Origin: DASPXY01 sp038227745
GTDB taxonomy: Bacteria; Planctomycetota; Planctomycetia; Gemmatales; Gemmataceae
Assembly (NCBI GenBank): GCA_038227745.1
Contig: JBBRPS010000089.1
Coordinates: 1 to 18,425 of the forward strand
Length of the DNA: 18,425 bases
Reading direction: 5' to 3'
Shown: piece after piece, positions 8,210 to 15,407 of the stretch
Layout of the letters: each line of letters begins with the position of its first letter
Position numbering within the stretch: position 1 is the first letter of the stretch
Position numbers and translations under genes: made by a program
The notes under the pieces: generated by a model
Databases searched by the model: none
Told to the model about the DNA's origin: nothing
Seen by the model: the letters and a program-made list of their open reading frames with translations, nothing else

Positions 8210-9196
8210 ATGCCCCACGACATCATCACCTTCGGCGAAGCGATGGTGCGACTGAACCCGCCGAACTTCCGCCGTCTCGAACAGGCCCGCAGCCTGGACC
8301 TGTCCGTCGGCGGCGCCGAGCTGAACACCGCAGTGGGTTTGGCCCGTCTGGGCCACTCCGCGGCGTGGGTGTCGCGCCTGACGCGCAACCCCCTCGGGCG
8401 GCTCATCGCCAACCACGCCCGCGAGGCCGGCGTCAGCACCGACCACGTCCTCTGGACCGACAGCGACCGCGTCGGGCTGTACTTCCTGGAGTTCGGCGCC
8501 GCCCCGCGCGCCAGCAGCGTCCTCTACGACCGCAAGGACTCGGCCATCGCCGCCGTGCGCCCCGGCATGGTGGACTGGGGCAAGGTCTTCGCCGGCGCCC
8601 GGTGGTTCCACGTCACGGGCATCACGCCGGCCTTGAGCACCACCGCGGCGGAGGCCACGCGCGAGGCGCTCCAGGCCGCCCGCGCCGCCGGCGTGCGAAC
8701 CAGCATCGACCTCAACTACCGCGCCAAGCTGTGGACCCAGGCCGACGCCGGCCGCTGGATGAGCGAGTTCATGCAGACGTGCGACGTGCTCATCACCAGC
8801 GAGGAGGACACGGAGCGCGTCTTCGGCATCACCGGCAAGGACTACGAGGACGTCTCCGCCCAGCTCGCCCGCCGTTTCCCGCTGCAGACCGTCGCGATCA
8901 CCCTGCGCGAGAACCCGCTGGTGTGGAAGAACACGTGGACGGCGATCGCATGGCGCGACGGCAAGGTGTTCCGCACGCGCTCCTACGAGGTGGAGATCGT
9001 GGACCGACTGGGGGCGGGCGACTCGTTCGCGGCGGGCCTGATCCACGGCCTGCTGGGCGACGATCTGCAGCGCGGCCTCGACTGGGGCGTGGCGGCGAGT
9101 GCGCTCAAGCACTCCATCCCCGGCGACTTCGCGTGGGTCAATCCGGAGGAGGTCGAGGCGCTGCTGCGCGGCGCGGGAATGCGCATCAGCCGCTGA
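8210..9196 (+). CDS. kdgK: PfkB-family sugar kinase, probable 2-keto-3-deoxygluconate kinase
   Basis: A 328-residue ribokinase/PfkB-family kinase. The opening 'DIITFGEAMVRLNPP' and 'LSVGGAELNTAVGLARLG' resemble KDG kinases. The C-terminal PfkB signature 'DRLGAGDSFAAGLIHG' (residues 265-280) contains the anion-hole GAGD, with D271 as the catalytic base. 'SIDLNYRAKLW' is also typical of KdgK. The likely reaction is ATP-dependent phosphorylation of KDG to KDPG, the substrate of the aldolase encoded upstream. CCGGAG at 8199-8204, 5 nt before ATG 8210, is a good ribosome-binding site, and only 13 bp separate it from the preceding gene. A different 2-keto sugar acid or fructose-like substrate cannot be excluded; the aldolase neighbour is the main argument for KDG. 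Confidence 0.85.
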   Translation: MPHDIITFGEAMVRLNPPNFRRLEQARSLDLSVGGAELNTAVGLARLGHSAAWVSRLTRNPLGRLIANHAREAGVSTDHVLWTDSDRVGLYFLEFGAAPRASSVLYDRKDSAIAAVRPGMVDWGKVFAGARWFHVTGITPALSTTAAEATREALQAARAAGVRTSIDLNYRAKLWTQADAGRWMSEFMQTCDVLITSEEDTERVFGITGKDYEDVSAQLARRFPLQTVAITLRENPLVWKNTWTAIAWRDGKVFRTRSYEVEIVDRLGAGDSFAAGLIHGLLGDDLQRGLDWGVAASALKHSIPGDFAWVNPEEVEALLRGAGMRISR

Positions 9197-9210
9197 GGCA
9201 GGTGTTCTCG

Positions 9211-9236
9211 AGCCCACCCGTTGCAACGGGTGGGCT
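9211..9236. repeat. 26-bp perfect palindrome between the kinase and epimerase genes
   Basis: AGCCCACCCGTT and AACGGGTGGGCT flank a central GC; the element lies 15 bp after the kinase stop codon and 16 bp before ATG 9253. It resembles a factor-independent terminator stem but is followed by only TTTGC, so at most weak termination is expected. It may be another REP-like element. Confidence 0.85.
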
Positions 9237-9252
9237 TTGCGGAGGTTCGAGG

Positions 9253-9924
9253 ATGATTCACCAGTTCCTGACGCGCGAGCAGGTGCGCGGCCTGGACCGC
9301 CGGGCCATCGAGGAGTACGGCGTCTCCGGCGTGGTGCTGATGGAGAACGCTGGCCGCGGCGCCGCCGAGTTGCTCCTCAGCCTGGGCGTCCACGGTCCCG
9401 TCGCCGTCTGCTGCGGCAAGGGCAACAACGGCGGCGACGGCTTCGTCATCGCGCGCCACCTCGCCAACCACCAGGTCGAGGTGCGCGTCCTGCTGTTCGC
9501 CGACCCCGACGACCTGACCGGCGACGCCGCCGTCAATTACCGCGTTGCCGTGAAGATGGGGCTGCCGCTGGAGGTCCACGCGGGCCGGACGCCGGACCCG
9601 AAGGCGCTGGAGGCGTCCCTGAACGCCGCCGAGTGGGTGGTGGACGCCCTTTTCGGCACCGGCCTGACCGGCCCGGTCCGGCCACCGCTGGACGAGGTCA
9701 TCGCGGCAATAAACCGCAGTCCGGCGCGGGTGCTGGCGGTGGACATCCCTTCCGGTCTGGACTGCGATACAGGCGAACCGCTCGGGCCGACCGTGCGCGC
9801 CCACCACACGGTCGCCTTCGCCGCCCAGAAGGTCGGGTTCGCCAATCCCGCGGCCGGGCCGTGGCTCGGGGTGGTTCACCTCGTGGACATCGGGGCACCG
9901 CTCGCGGCCGCCCGTCTCTCCTGA
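9253..9924 (+). CDS. nnrE: NAD(P)H-hydrate epimerase (YjeF N-terminal domain)
   Basis: A 223-residue single-domain YjeF_N protein. It contains 'CGKGNNGGDGFVIARHL' (residues ~55-71), the glycine-rich nucleotide-binding signature, then 'VVDALFGTGLTGPVR' and 'AVDIPSGLDCDTG'. The enzyme converts R- to S-epimers of hydrated NAD(P)H, a metabolite-repair step. The ADP/ATP-dependent dehydratase half (YjeF_C/NnrD), often fused in bacteria, is absent, so repair must be completed by a protein encoded elsewhere. ATG 9253 is preceded by GGAGG at 9241-9245 with 7 nt spacing. The frame is open far upstream within the kinase gene, but that part has no meaning in this frame. It is the last gene of the plus-strand cluster before a probable new promoter at 9938. 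Confidence 0.93.
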   Translation: MIHQFLTREQVRGLDRRAIEEYGVSGVVLMENAGRGAAELLLSLGVHGPVAVCCGKGNNGGDGFVIARHLANHQVEVRVLLFADPDDLTGDAAVNYRVAVKMGLPLEVHAGRTPDPKALEASLNAAEWVVDALFGTGLTGPVRPPLDEVIAAINRSPARVLAVDIPSGLDCDTGEPLGPTVRAHHTVAFAAQKVGFANPAAGPWLGVVHLVDIGAPLAAARLS

Positions 9925-9937
9925 AGCGCGGTCGGGT

Positions 9938-9965
9938 TTGATTCCTCCGGGCGCGCGGTTATGCT
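9938..9965 (+). promoter_or_regulatory. Candidate promoter for the GNAT gene
   Basis: TTGATT at 9938-9943 and TATGCT at 9960-9965 are 16 bp apart, each matching the sigma70 consensus at about 4 of 6 positions. It lies 14 bp after the nnrE stop and about 38 bp before the GTG start at 10003, so the acetyltransferase may be transcribed separately from the upstream cluster. Confidence 0.35.
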
Positions 9966-10002
9966 GGGGGCTGACCCGCGCCCGTTCCTGAAAGGAGTCG
10001 CC

Positions 10003-10485
10003 GTGATCCGTCCGACAGTGCCCGCCGACACGCCGCCGCTCGTGGACCTCGCCACGGGGACCGGCGTCTTCAAGCCGCTGGAGATCGAAGCCCTCAAGGA
10101 AGTGCTGCACGACTACCATGCCGCCAACCACGCGCACGGGCACCGGGCAGCGACCTGCGAGCAGGACGGCCGCGTCGCGGGGTTCGCGTACTATGCGCCC
10201 GCGGCGATGACGGAGCAGACGTGGTATCTGTACTGGATCGCGGTGAGCAAGCAGATCCAGGCGCGCGGCATCGGGGCGGCGTTGCTCGGCCACGCCGAGG
10301 CGGAGATCCAGCAGGCGGGGGGACGGGTACTGTTCATCGAAACGTCGTCGCTGCCACACTATGAGCTGACGCGCCGCTTCTACCTCAAACAGGGCTACGA
10401 CCTGGAGGCCACCCTCCGCGACTACTACGCCGAGGGCGATCACATGGTCATCTTCCGCAAGCGGTTCGCGGTCGGCACCGGCTGA
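10003..10485 (+). CDS. GNAT-family N-acetyltransferase
   Basis: A 160-residue single-domain GNAT protein. The acetyl-CoA-binding motif A is 'QARGIGAALLGHAE' (residues ~86-99), following the beta-strand 'WYLYWIAVSKQI'. The C-terminal 'YELTRRFYLKQGYDLEATL' and 'YYAEGDHMVIFRKRF' match motif B and the terminal strand. Substrate cannot be told: the family acetylates amino groups of small molecules, peptides or proteins. The GTG start at 10003 is preceded by AAAGGAG at 9991-9997 with 5 nt spacing, better than ATG 9961, which overlaps the proposed -10 element. The gene follows nnrE by 78 bp on the same strand. Confidence 0.88.
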   Translation: MIRPTVPADTPPLVDLATGTGVFKPLEIEALKEVLHDYHAANHAHGHRAATCEQDGRVAGFAYYAPAAMTEQTWYLYWIAVSKQIQARGIGAALLGHAEAEIQQAGGRVLFIETSSLPHYELTRRFYLKQGYDLEATLRDYYAEGDHMVIFRKRFAVGTG

Positions 10486-10590
10486 ACGAAGAGTTGCTGC
10501 GATGATCCGAGTTCTGTGCTCCGGGGTGTCCAGGGGGCTGCGGGCGGCAGACCTCATTCCCACCATCCGCGACGTCCACGGCTGAGGACA

Positions 10591-10638
10591 GCATGGCTAA
10601 AGCGCGCTCGTTTAGCCGCGAGCGAGCTTTAGCCATGC
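10591..10638. repeat. 20-bp inverted repeat downstream of the GNAT gene
   Basis: Arms 10591-10610 and 10619-10638 pair with one mismatch (GCATGGCTAAAGC...), with loop TTTAGCCG. It lies about 105 bp after the acetyltransferase stop and about 83 bp beyond the 3' end of the convergent tRNA gene, so it could serve both as a bidirectional terminator. The sequence is unrelated to the other palindromes in the window. Confidence 0.88.
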
Positions 10639-10721
10639 GGGACCCAGTAACTGGTACAGGAACAGGGGCTGACGCCCCCCGCTCGCCAGGAAACTTGTCC
10701 CTGCCGCACAGTAGAACTATA

Positions 10722-10794
10722 TGGAGCCGACGGGGATCGAACCCGTAACCTCTTGAATGCCATTCAAGCGCGCTCCCAATTGCGCCACGGCCCC
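10722..10794 (-). tRNA. tRNA-Ala, anticodon GGC
   Basis: On the minus strand a complete 73-nt cloverleaf folds: acceptor GGGGCCG/CGGCTCC, D-stem GCGC/GCGC, anticodon stem CTTGA/TCAAG with loop ATGGCAT (anticodon GGC, codons GCC and GCU), 5-nt variable loop, T-stem ACGGG/CCCGT with TTCGATC loop, and discriminator A73. The third acceptor pair is G3-U70, the main alanine identity element. The 3' CCA is not encoded and must be added after transcription. A promoter-like site lies just upstream. Confidence 0.96.
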
Positions 10795-10811
10795 GACAGA
10801 TCACCCTTCTT

Positions 10812-10840
10812 AAAGTAGTGCCGGCGCGGGGAAGTGTCAA
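10812..10840 (-). promoter_or_regulatory. Promoter of the tRNA-Ala gene
   Basis: Read on the minus strand, a perfect TTGACA (-35, 10840-10835) is followed after 17 bp by TACTTT (10817-10812), a weak -10. The predicted start is about 10 nt before the mature tRNA 5' end at 10794, as is usual for bacterial tRNA genes. Confidence 0.55.
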
Positions 10841-10861
10841 TCGCAGCCGATACGTATCCCA

Positions 10862-10889
10862 GCCCCCGCCGTGGGCAGACGGCGGGGGC
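10862..10889 (-). terminator. GC-rich hairpin after the 132-aa secreted protein gene
   Basis: Arms GCCCCCGCCGT (10862-10872) and ACGGCGGGGGC (10879-10889) pair perfectly around a 6-nt loop. It lies 74 bp beyond the stop codon of the minus-strand gene at 10964. No T-tract follows, so it may slow polymerase or protect the 3' end rather than act as a classical intrinsic terminator. Confidence 0.45.
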
Positions 10890-10963
10890 CAGCCCAGCCG
10901 CTCGCTATGCTGCACGCACCCGCAAACCGCGGCTAAACGGGGAGGTCGGTTGTGGGGGACTCG

Positions 10964-11362
10964 TTACCGCCCGTACCAGTAGGCCGGCGTTTGCGGGGCG
11001 GGGTAGCTGACGGGCTGATAGCCCGTCCTCTGGATCCCGCCCGGCGGCGCGCCCTGGCCCGGCAGCGGCCCGGTCGGCAGCGGCGTCATCGGCTGGGGGT
11101 AGCCGTACGCGGCGGCGGGCAGGCCGTTCGGCGGCGCCTGCCAGTTCGGGTAGTGCGCCACGGGCGGGACGGCGGTCAGGCAGGGGTCGTAGGGGAAGTA
11201 GAGATACCACGGCGCGAGCGGCAGGTTGGCGTTACCGACCTGCACCTTGAGGTACACGTTGGCGCCGCCCTTGACCCTCCAGGGCGGGTAATCCCAGGCG
11301 TCGGCGCGCGCGGGCACCAGCGCCGCGGCGGCCAGCAGACCTATCCATAGGAGGTTCTTCAT
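10964..11362 (-). CDS. Small secreted Pro/Tyr-rich protein with C-terminal YWYG motif
   Basis: A 132-residue protein of unknown function. A classical signal peptide (MKNLLWIGLLAAAALVPARADA, shown here as MKNLLWIG...ARADA) is cut probably after residue 22, leaving a mature start WDYPPW. The middle is rich in Pro, Tyr and aromatic residues ('APWYLYFPYDP'), and the tail contains 'GYQPVSYP' and ends 'AYWYGR'. The only near-dyad of cysteine is a single C, so no disulfides are expected. ATG 11362 is preceded on the minus strand by an AAGGA-type site about 7 nt away. The neighbouring gene upstream encodes a second secreted protein with the same tail motifs, suggesting distant paralogues or a shared surface or export role (inference). 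Confidence 0.8.
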   Translation of the reverse strand: MKNLLWIGLLAAAALVPARADAWDYPPWRVKGGANVYLKVQVGNANLPLAPWYLYFPYDPCLTAVPPVAHYPNWQAPPNGLPAAAYGYPQPMTPLPTGPLPGQGAPPGGIQRTGYQPVSYPAPQTPAYWYGR

Positions 11363-11410
11363 CGGTGGATCCTTCTCCGGGGTGGGGGCAGCAGGGGGGG
11401 AGGGCGGACC

Positions 11411-11465
11411 GTGGGTCAGGACTCCGATCCTGACATGGTTTGTCAGGATTGGAATCCTGACCCAC
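11411..11465. repeat. Nested palindrome between the two secreted-protein genes
   Basis: Arms 11411-11435 and 11441-11465 pair over 25 bp with two mismatches around a 5-nt loop (GTGGGTCAGGA...). Each arm also contains its own smaller palindrome (TCAGGA...TCCTGA), so the region can fold as one long hairpin or two small ones. It lies just upstream of the 132-aa protein gene. The rest of 11363-11649 is purine-rich, GC-rich DNA with no gene visible. Confidence 0.88.
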
Positions 11466-11649
11466 GAGAAGATTGCCCACGAAGGGGAGGCGGGCCAGCG
11501 GAAAAGCGCGGAGGCGGCGGGAGGAGGCGGCGGGCGAGGCGTCGTTTTCGCTGTCGCCGGCGCGACGTGCAGTGGCGGCGCCGCGGCGGGGGTGGGCGCG
11601 GACGGCGGGCAGGAGCAAGGCCCCCGCCCGCCGCTTCCCGGCGCAGTCG

Positions 11650-12204
11650 TCAGTTGTTGCCGTACCAGTACGACGGCACGCCGGCGGTGCCGTAGGAGCC
11701 CCACGGCTGCTGGTAGGAGCCCGCGCCGTAGCCGTAGTAGCCCGAGTTCTGGTAGTAGTTCGGGTACTGCGGGCGGTAGCCGACCGGCTGGTAGCCGGCG
11801 TTGCCGCGGGAGGTGGTCTGGCTGTCATTCCCCTTGGCGACGGGCGGCGGGTTGGTCTGCGGCGGGGACTGGCTTGCGCCCGTGGGGACCGCGCCGTGCG
11901 CGGCCGCGCCCGGGTCGCCCTCGTAGCCGTTGTACCCGTAGTCCGAACCGATGCCGCTGCCGCCGAAGGGACTGGCGTAGGGGTAGATTCCGTTGTTGCC
12001 GTTGTTGCCGTGGCAGCCAGCGTCCGTCGGGTAGCCGGGCACCTGGCCGTTGCGGAAGGCGCCCCAGAGCCAGCAGTTGTTGCCGCTCTCGAAGTTGAAG
12101 TTCAGGCCGACGCTGAAGTTGCACTTGATCCACGCCGAGGCCTGCTGCCGCGGCAGCGCCAGCAGGACCAGGGCGAGAACGCCGATCGTCAGAAACTTTT
12201 TCAC
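11650..12204 (-). CDS. Secreted Gly/Tyr/Asn-rich protein with C-terminal YWYG motif
   Basis: A 184-residue protein not assigned to a named family. The GTG start at 12204 (MKKFLTIGVL...) has AGGAG about 6 nt upstream and begins directly with the signal peptide; a frame open to 12234 adds ten residues without support. Cleavage is expected after residue 24 (QASA), giving mature WIKCNFSVGLNFNFESG. The first part holds three cysteines (in 'KCNF', 'NNCWLWG', 'AGCHG'); the rest is low-complexity Gly/Tyr/Asn/Pro/Gln. The tail contains 'GYQPVGYRP' and ends 'PSYWYGNN', matching the tail of the next gene. Composition suggests an extracellular or cell-envelope structural protein (inference). The gap to the next minus-strand gene holds a palindrome, so co-transcription is uncertain. 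Confidence 0.82.
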   Translation of the reverse strand: MKKFLTIGVLALVLLALPRQQASAWIKCNFSVGLNFNFESGNNCWLWGAFRNGQVPGYPTDAGCHGNNGNNGIYPYASPFGGSGIGSDYGYNGYEGDPGAAAHGAVPTGASQSPPQTNPPPVAKGNDSQTTSRGNAGYQPVGYRPQYPNYYQNSGYYGYGAGSYQQPWGSYGTAGVPSYWYGNN

Positions 12205-12504
12205 GACTCTCTCCTCTGTTCCGGAAGCCATCACGCCCCGCCGTCTTTAATCCGAATGGTGACAGCTGGGCAGTAGAAACATTGCCGCTGACCGGGCCTT
12301 CCGCCAGAAGAAAACGTGCCGGTCAGCTGCAAGAGAGCGGCGGCGCCACGGCTTCCGCCGCATTCCGCGCCGCCTCGGCGGAAATGGCGTGAATGGCTCA
12401 AGTCGTGCGGCGGGCGCCGCTGCTCCCGGGGGCAAACCCTTCCCATTGAGCGGCCACGCACCGCGATTTCCCGGCGCGTGGGGCAGTTTGATCTTGACGC
12501 CGGG

Positions 12505-12568
12505 ATCGTGGCCGACTCGCTCCGCGAGTCGGGTCCTCCCCCGACTCGCGGAGCGAGTCGGCCACGAT
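12505..12568. repeat. Perfect 28-bp inverted repeat in the gene-free stretch 12205-12806
   Basis: Arms 12505-12532 and 12541-12568 are perfect reverse complements (ATCGTGGCCGACTCGC...), loop 8 nt. Each arm contains the sub-palindrome GACTCGC-TCC-GCGAGTC. The surrounding 600 bp between the secreted-protein gene and the permease pseudogene holds no convincing gene; open frames there are GC-driven. It may act as a terminator for the minus-strand permease transcript or be a mobile palindrome. Confidence 0.92.
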
Positions 12569-12618
12569 TCGCGCGGTCCCGAGTTGGAGCAGCTCCCCCG
12601 TGAAGTTCGGCCGCGCCC

Positions 12619-12728
12619 CGGTCCAGGCACCGACCTGCCCGCCGCCGCCTCCCCCGTGTAAAGGTCGATTGGTCGCCCCACACGATCATTCGGTCCAGGC
12701 ACCGACCTGCCCGCCGCCGCCTCCCCCG
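12619..12728. repeat. 38-bp direct repeat with 72-bp period
   Basis: Two identical 38-bp copies, 12619-12656 and 12691-12728, are separated by a 34-bp unique spacer. Each copy begins CGGTCCAGGCACCGACC and ends in a GCC/CCC-rich run. This is one and a half units of a tandem array or a dispersed repeat inserted twice. Only two copies are present, so it is not a CRISPR array. Confidence 0.88.
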
Positions 12729-12806
12729 GCCCGGGGACGCCCCACCTTGCCCGGCCTCGCCACGGCCGCATCCTCCCCGCCGCTTGGGCGGCCCGGCCTC
12801 GTGCCG

Positions 12807-14208
12807 CTACTCGTAGCGCAGCGACTCGATGGGGTCGAGCCGCGACGCTTTCCACGCCGGGTAGTAGCCGAAGACGACCCCGACGCCGTCCGAGACGGCG
12901 AGGGCGGTGAGGATCATCGACAGCGACGGGACCGTCGGCCAGTGCAGCAGCGCCGCGATCGCGGCGGACACGCCCCGGCCCAGCGCGACCCCCGCCAGGC
13001 CGGCGCACAGGCACAGCACCACCGCCTCCATGAGGAACTGGCGCAGGACGTCCCTGGCCCGCGCGCCCACCGCCATCCGCAGCCCGATCTCCCGGGTGCG
13101 CTCGGTCACCGACACCAGCATGACGTTCATGATGCCGACCCCGCCGACCACCAGCGAGATCAGCGCCACGCTCAACAGGAAGTTCGTCGTGCGGGCCGTC
13201 GTCGCGCCGAGCGCCTTCGAGACCTCCGTCCAGTCGCGGATCCCGAAGTCGGCCACCTGGCCGTCGCGCAGCCGGTGCCGCTGGCGGAGCAGCTGCGTCA
13301 TCTGCGCGATGGCCTGCGGGACGTCCTCCGGCGCGTGGGCCGAGATGAAGATGTCATCGAGGGCGGCGATCCGCAGGAGCTGCGGGTTGTCCGCCGCCTG
13401 CAAGTCCGACCGCTGCGAGTACGGCTGCGGTTGCTGGTTCGGGTAGAGCTTGTTGAGCGTGTTGACCTGGTTCAGCGGGGACGCGGCACCCGCGCCCGGC
13501 AGCTCGGCGAACGCCAGTTTCGCGCCGTTGATGCGGAACTTGACCGTCGTCCAGGGGGCGACGACCAGGTCGTCCTGGTCCATGCCCATCATGTTCGCCC
13601 CCTTGCGGCTGAGGACGCCGACCACCTTCAGGCGGACGCCGCTCACGCGGATCTCCTTGCCGACGGGCGACTCGTCGCCGAACAGCTCGCGGGCCGGGGT
13701 TTGCCCCACCAGGCAGACGGCGGCGCTGGCCGAGACGTCGTCGTCGGTGAACGGCTCGCCTTCCGCCAGGTCGGTCCAGTTGCGCACCAGGAGGTACGTG
13801 GGCGACGTGCCCAGGATCTTCCAGGGCTGCCAGCCTGCCCCCAGTACTCTGGGGGTTGCGGTTGCCGTGGATGACCTGCATGCGGCAGTCCACCCCGGGG
13901 GCGGCCCAGCGCACCGCACTGCACTCGCGGACGATGGCCTCGCAGTCCTGGGGGGTCAACGTCAGGCAGGTCCCCGACCCCATATGCACGCCGCTGGAAG
14001 AGCTGGAGCCCGCCTCGACCTGCAAGAAGTTGGCCCCCAGGCTGGCGATCCTCTGCCGGACGGCGTCCGAGGCCCCTTGCTGGATCTCCATCATGGTCAC
14101 GACGGCGGCGACGCCGATGACGATCCCCACGCAGGTCAGCACCGACCGCATCAGGTTGCGGCGCAACGCCCGCAGTGCCGTCCGGAAGGTCCGGTAGCTG
14201 GATCGCAT
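12807..14208 (-). pseudogene. MacB/FtsX-type ABC transporter permease, frameshifted by a 22-bp insertion
   Basis: Two minus-strand frames make one permease. The first (from ATG 14208) encodes 'MRSSYRTFRTALRALRRN', a transmembrane helix 'SVLTCVGIVIGVAAVVTMM' and the start of a MacB-like periplasmic domain up to 'VIHGNRN'. The second resumes at 'WQPWKILGTSPTYLLVRNW' and continues through the FtsX domain ('VALISLVVGGVGIMNVMLVS', 'TREIGLRMAVGAR', 'YYPAWKASRLDPIESLRYE') with three helices. Removing exactly 22 bp (13833-13854) rejoins the frames and gives an intact 459-residue protein of normal length. GAAGGGG about 8 nt before 14208 is a possible ribosome-binding site. MacB-type permeases work with an ATPase and often a membrane-fusion partner; neither is in this window. 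The gene follows the YncE-like gene on the same strand by 118 bp. Unless ribosomes shift frame, no full-length permease is made. Confidence 0.9.
13833..13854. repeat. 22-bp hairpin insertion in the permease gene
   Basis: Minus-strand reading gives CCCCCAG-AGTA-CTGGGGG followed by CAGG, placed inside the permease codons. The 7-bp stem is perfect. Deletion of these 22 bp restores a continuous reading frame across the conserved 'GNRN|WQPW' junction. The left boundary is ambiguous by 1 bp because a C is shared. Confidence 0.85.
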
Positions 14209-14326
14209 GACCTGTCCCCTTCGCCGCCCCGGCCGAACGGCCAACCGCGACCCGTTCAACCGCCTTCGCCATTACGGCCGCCACCACAGGCGCGTCTCGG
14301 CCGTCCCCGGGCGTGGGCAAGCACGC

Positions 14327-15343
14327 TCACGGCCTGGGCTCGTACACCCGGATGGTCGGGCCTTCCTGCCCCTCCTGGCGCGGCACCGGCAGGTAGAGGC
14401 GGCCCTCGGCCGGGTCGAAGAAGCAGGTGCGGGCCAGCTTGGCGGTGGGCACCCTCCCCAGCACCTCGTAGTGGTCCGCGTCCCGCTGCCCGATGACGGT
14501 GAGGAACCCCGCGCCGCAGGAGACGTAGAGGCGCTTGTTCTTCGCGTCGTAGAACAGGTCGTCGATGTCCGCCGGGGTGGCTACGCTGGCGACCTCCTTG
14601 CCGGACTCGCTGTCCACGACCACGACGCTGGGCTTGTTGCGGCAGCCGATGAAGAGGCGGCGGTTGGCCTCGTCCACCGCGAGCGGGTAGGCGCGGTCCG
14701 CCAATTTGAGGGGGTGGCTGTGCAGCACCGCGTTCTTCTCCGTATCGACCACCACCAGGCGGGTCGGATCGACGGTGTTCATGTAGAGGCGCGGCCGCTT
14801 CGTTTCCAGCTGAAAGCCCTCGGGCCGGCCGGGCAGCTTGATCTCGGCCTTCACCTCCAGCGTCCGGGCGTCGATGACGCTGAGGGCCTTCTCGGCGTGG
14901 CCGACGTACACGAGGCGGCGGCGTGCCAGGTAGCGGACGTTGTCCGCCCCCGGCAGCTTGATCGACTTGAGGAGTTTGTAGTCCCGCCCGTCGAAGACGT
15001 TGCACTCCCCGCCGACGCCGTTGCCGACGTAGATGCGGTCCAGGTCGGGGGCGTAGGCGATCCCCTGGATCTTTTTCTGGCCGGGGATCTGCTTGACGAG
15101 CTTGCCGGCCTTGAGGTCCACGACGTCCAGGCTGCTGTTGGAGAGATTGGCCACGAACAGGCGGGCGTGCTTGCTGTCGATGGCCAGGTGGTCGAGGCGA
15201 CCGGGCTCCCCTTTTAAGGGGATCGTCAGCAGCAGTTTCAGCAAGGCGGGTTCGCCCGCCGGCATGGGGCCAACCCCGAGCGCCAGCAGGAGCCCGGCGG
15301 CCAGCGCGGACGAGGCCAGGATGCGGTTCGCGTGCCAGTTCAT
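14327..15343 (-). CDS. Secreted YncE-like beta-propeller protein
   Basis: A 338-residue protein with an N-terminal signal sequence (hydrophobic 'ILASSALAAGLLLALGVG', residues 8-25). The mature part consists of about seven repeats of the YncE/NHL type: 'GRLDHLAIDSKHARLFVANL', 'LDVVDLKAGKLVKQIPG', 'KIQGIAYAPDLDRIYVGNG', 'LSVIDARTLEVKAEIKLPG', 'VVVVDSESGKEVASV'. Such propellers are periplasmic and bind ligands or partner proteins; no catalytic residues can be assigned. ATG 15343 has AAAGGAG with 7 nt spacing. It lies 64 bp after the DUF1259 gene and 118 bp before the permease, all on the minus strand, so the three probably form one transcription unit. Confidence 0.87.
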   Translation of the reverse strand: MNWHANRILASSALAAGLLLALGVGPMPAGEPALLKLLLTIPLKGEPGRLDHLAIDSKHARLFVANLSNSSLDVVDLKAGKLVKQIPGQKKIQGIAYAPDLDRIYVGNGVGGECNVFDGRDYKLLKSIKLPGADNVRYLARRRLVYVGHAEKALSVIDARTLEVKAEIKLPGRPEGFQLETKRPRLYMNTVDPTRLVVVDTEKNAVLHSHPLKLADRAYPLAVDEANRRLFIGCRNKPSVVVVDSESGKEVASVATPADIDDLFYDAKNKRLYVSCGAGFLTVIGQRDADHYEVLGRVPTAKLARTCFFDPAEGRLYLPVPRQEGQEGPTIRVYEPRP

Positions 15344-15407
15344 GAGTCCACTCCTTTGAGTCTGCTGTTGGCGAAGGTGAGCGCGCGCAAAGCCTCCACC
15401 GCGGTCG

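Noticed and set aside
8365..9252. A long N-terminal extension of the NAD(P)H-hydrate epimerase frame
   Set aside because: This part overlaps the sugar kinase in another frame and reads as Arg/Pro-rich noise; ATG 9253 has a proper ribosome-binding site and the family N-terminus.
8983..10566. A 527-codon open frame on the minus strand
   Set aside because: Antisense to nnrE and the GNAT gene. No recognisable domain, no ribosome-binding signal, and a biased composition.
12619..12728. CRISPR array
   Set aside because: Only two repeat copies, a single spacer, GC-rich non-palindromic repeat and no cas genes nearby.
12600..13874. A 424-codon plus-strand frame
   Set aside because: Antisense to the permease pseudogene and across the 38-bp repeats; translation is low-complexity Arg/His/Pro text.
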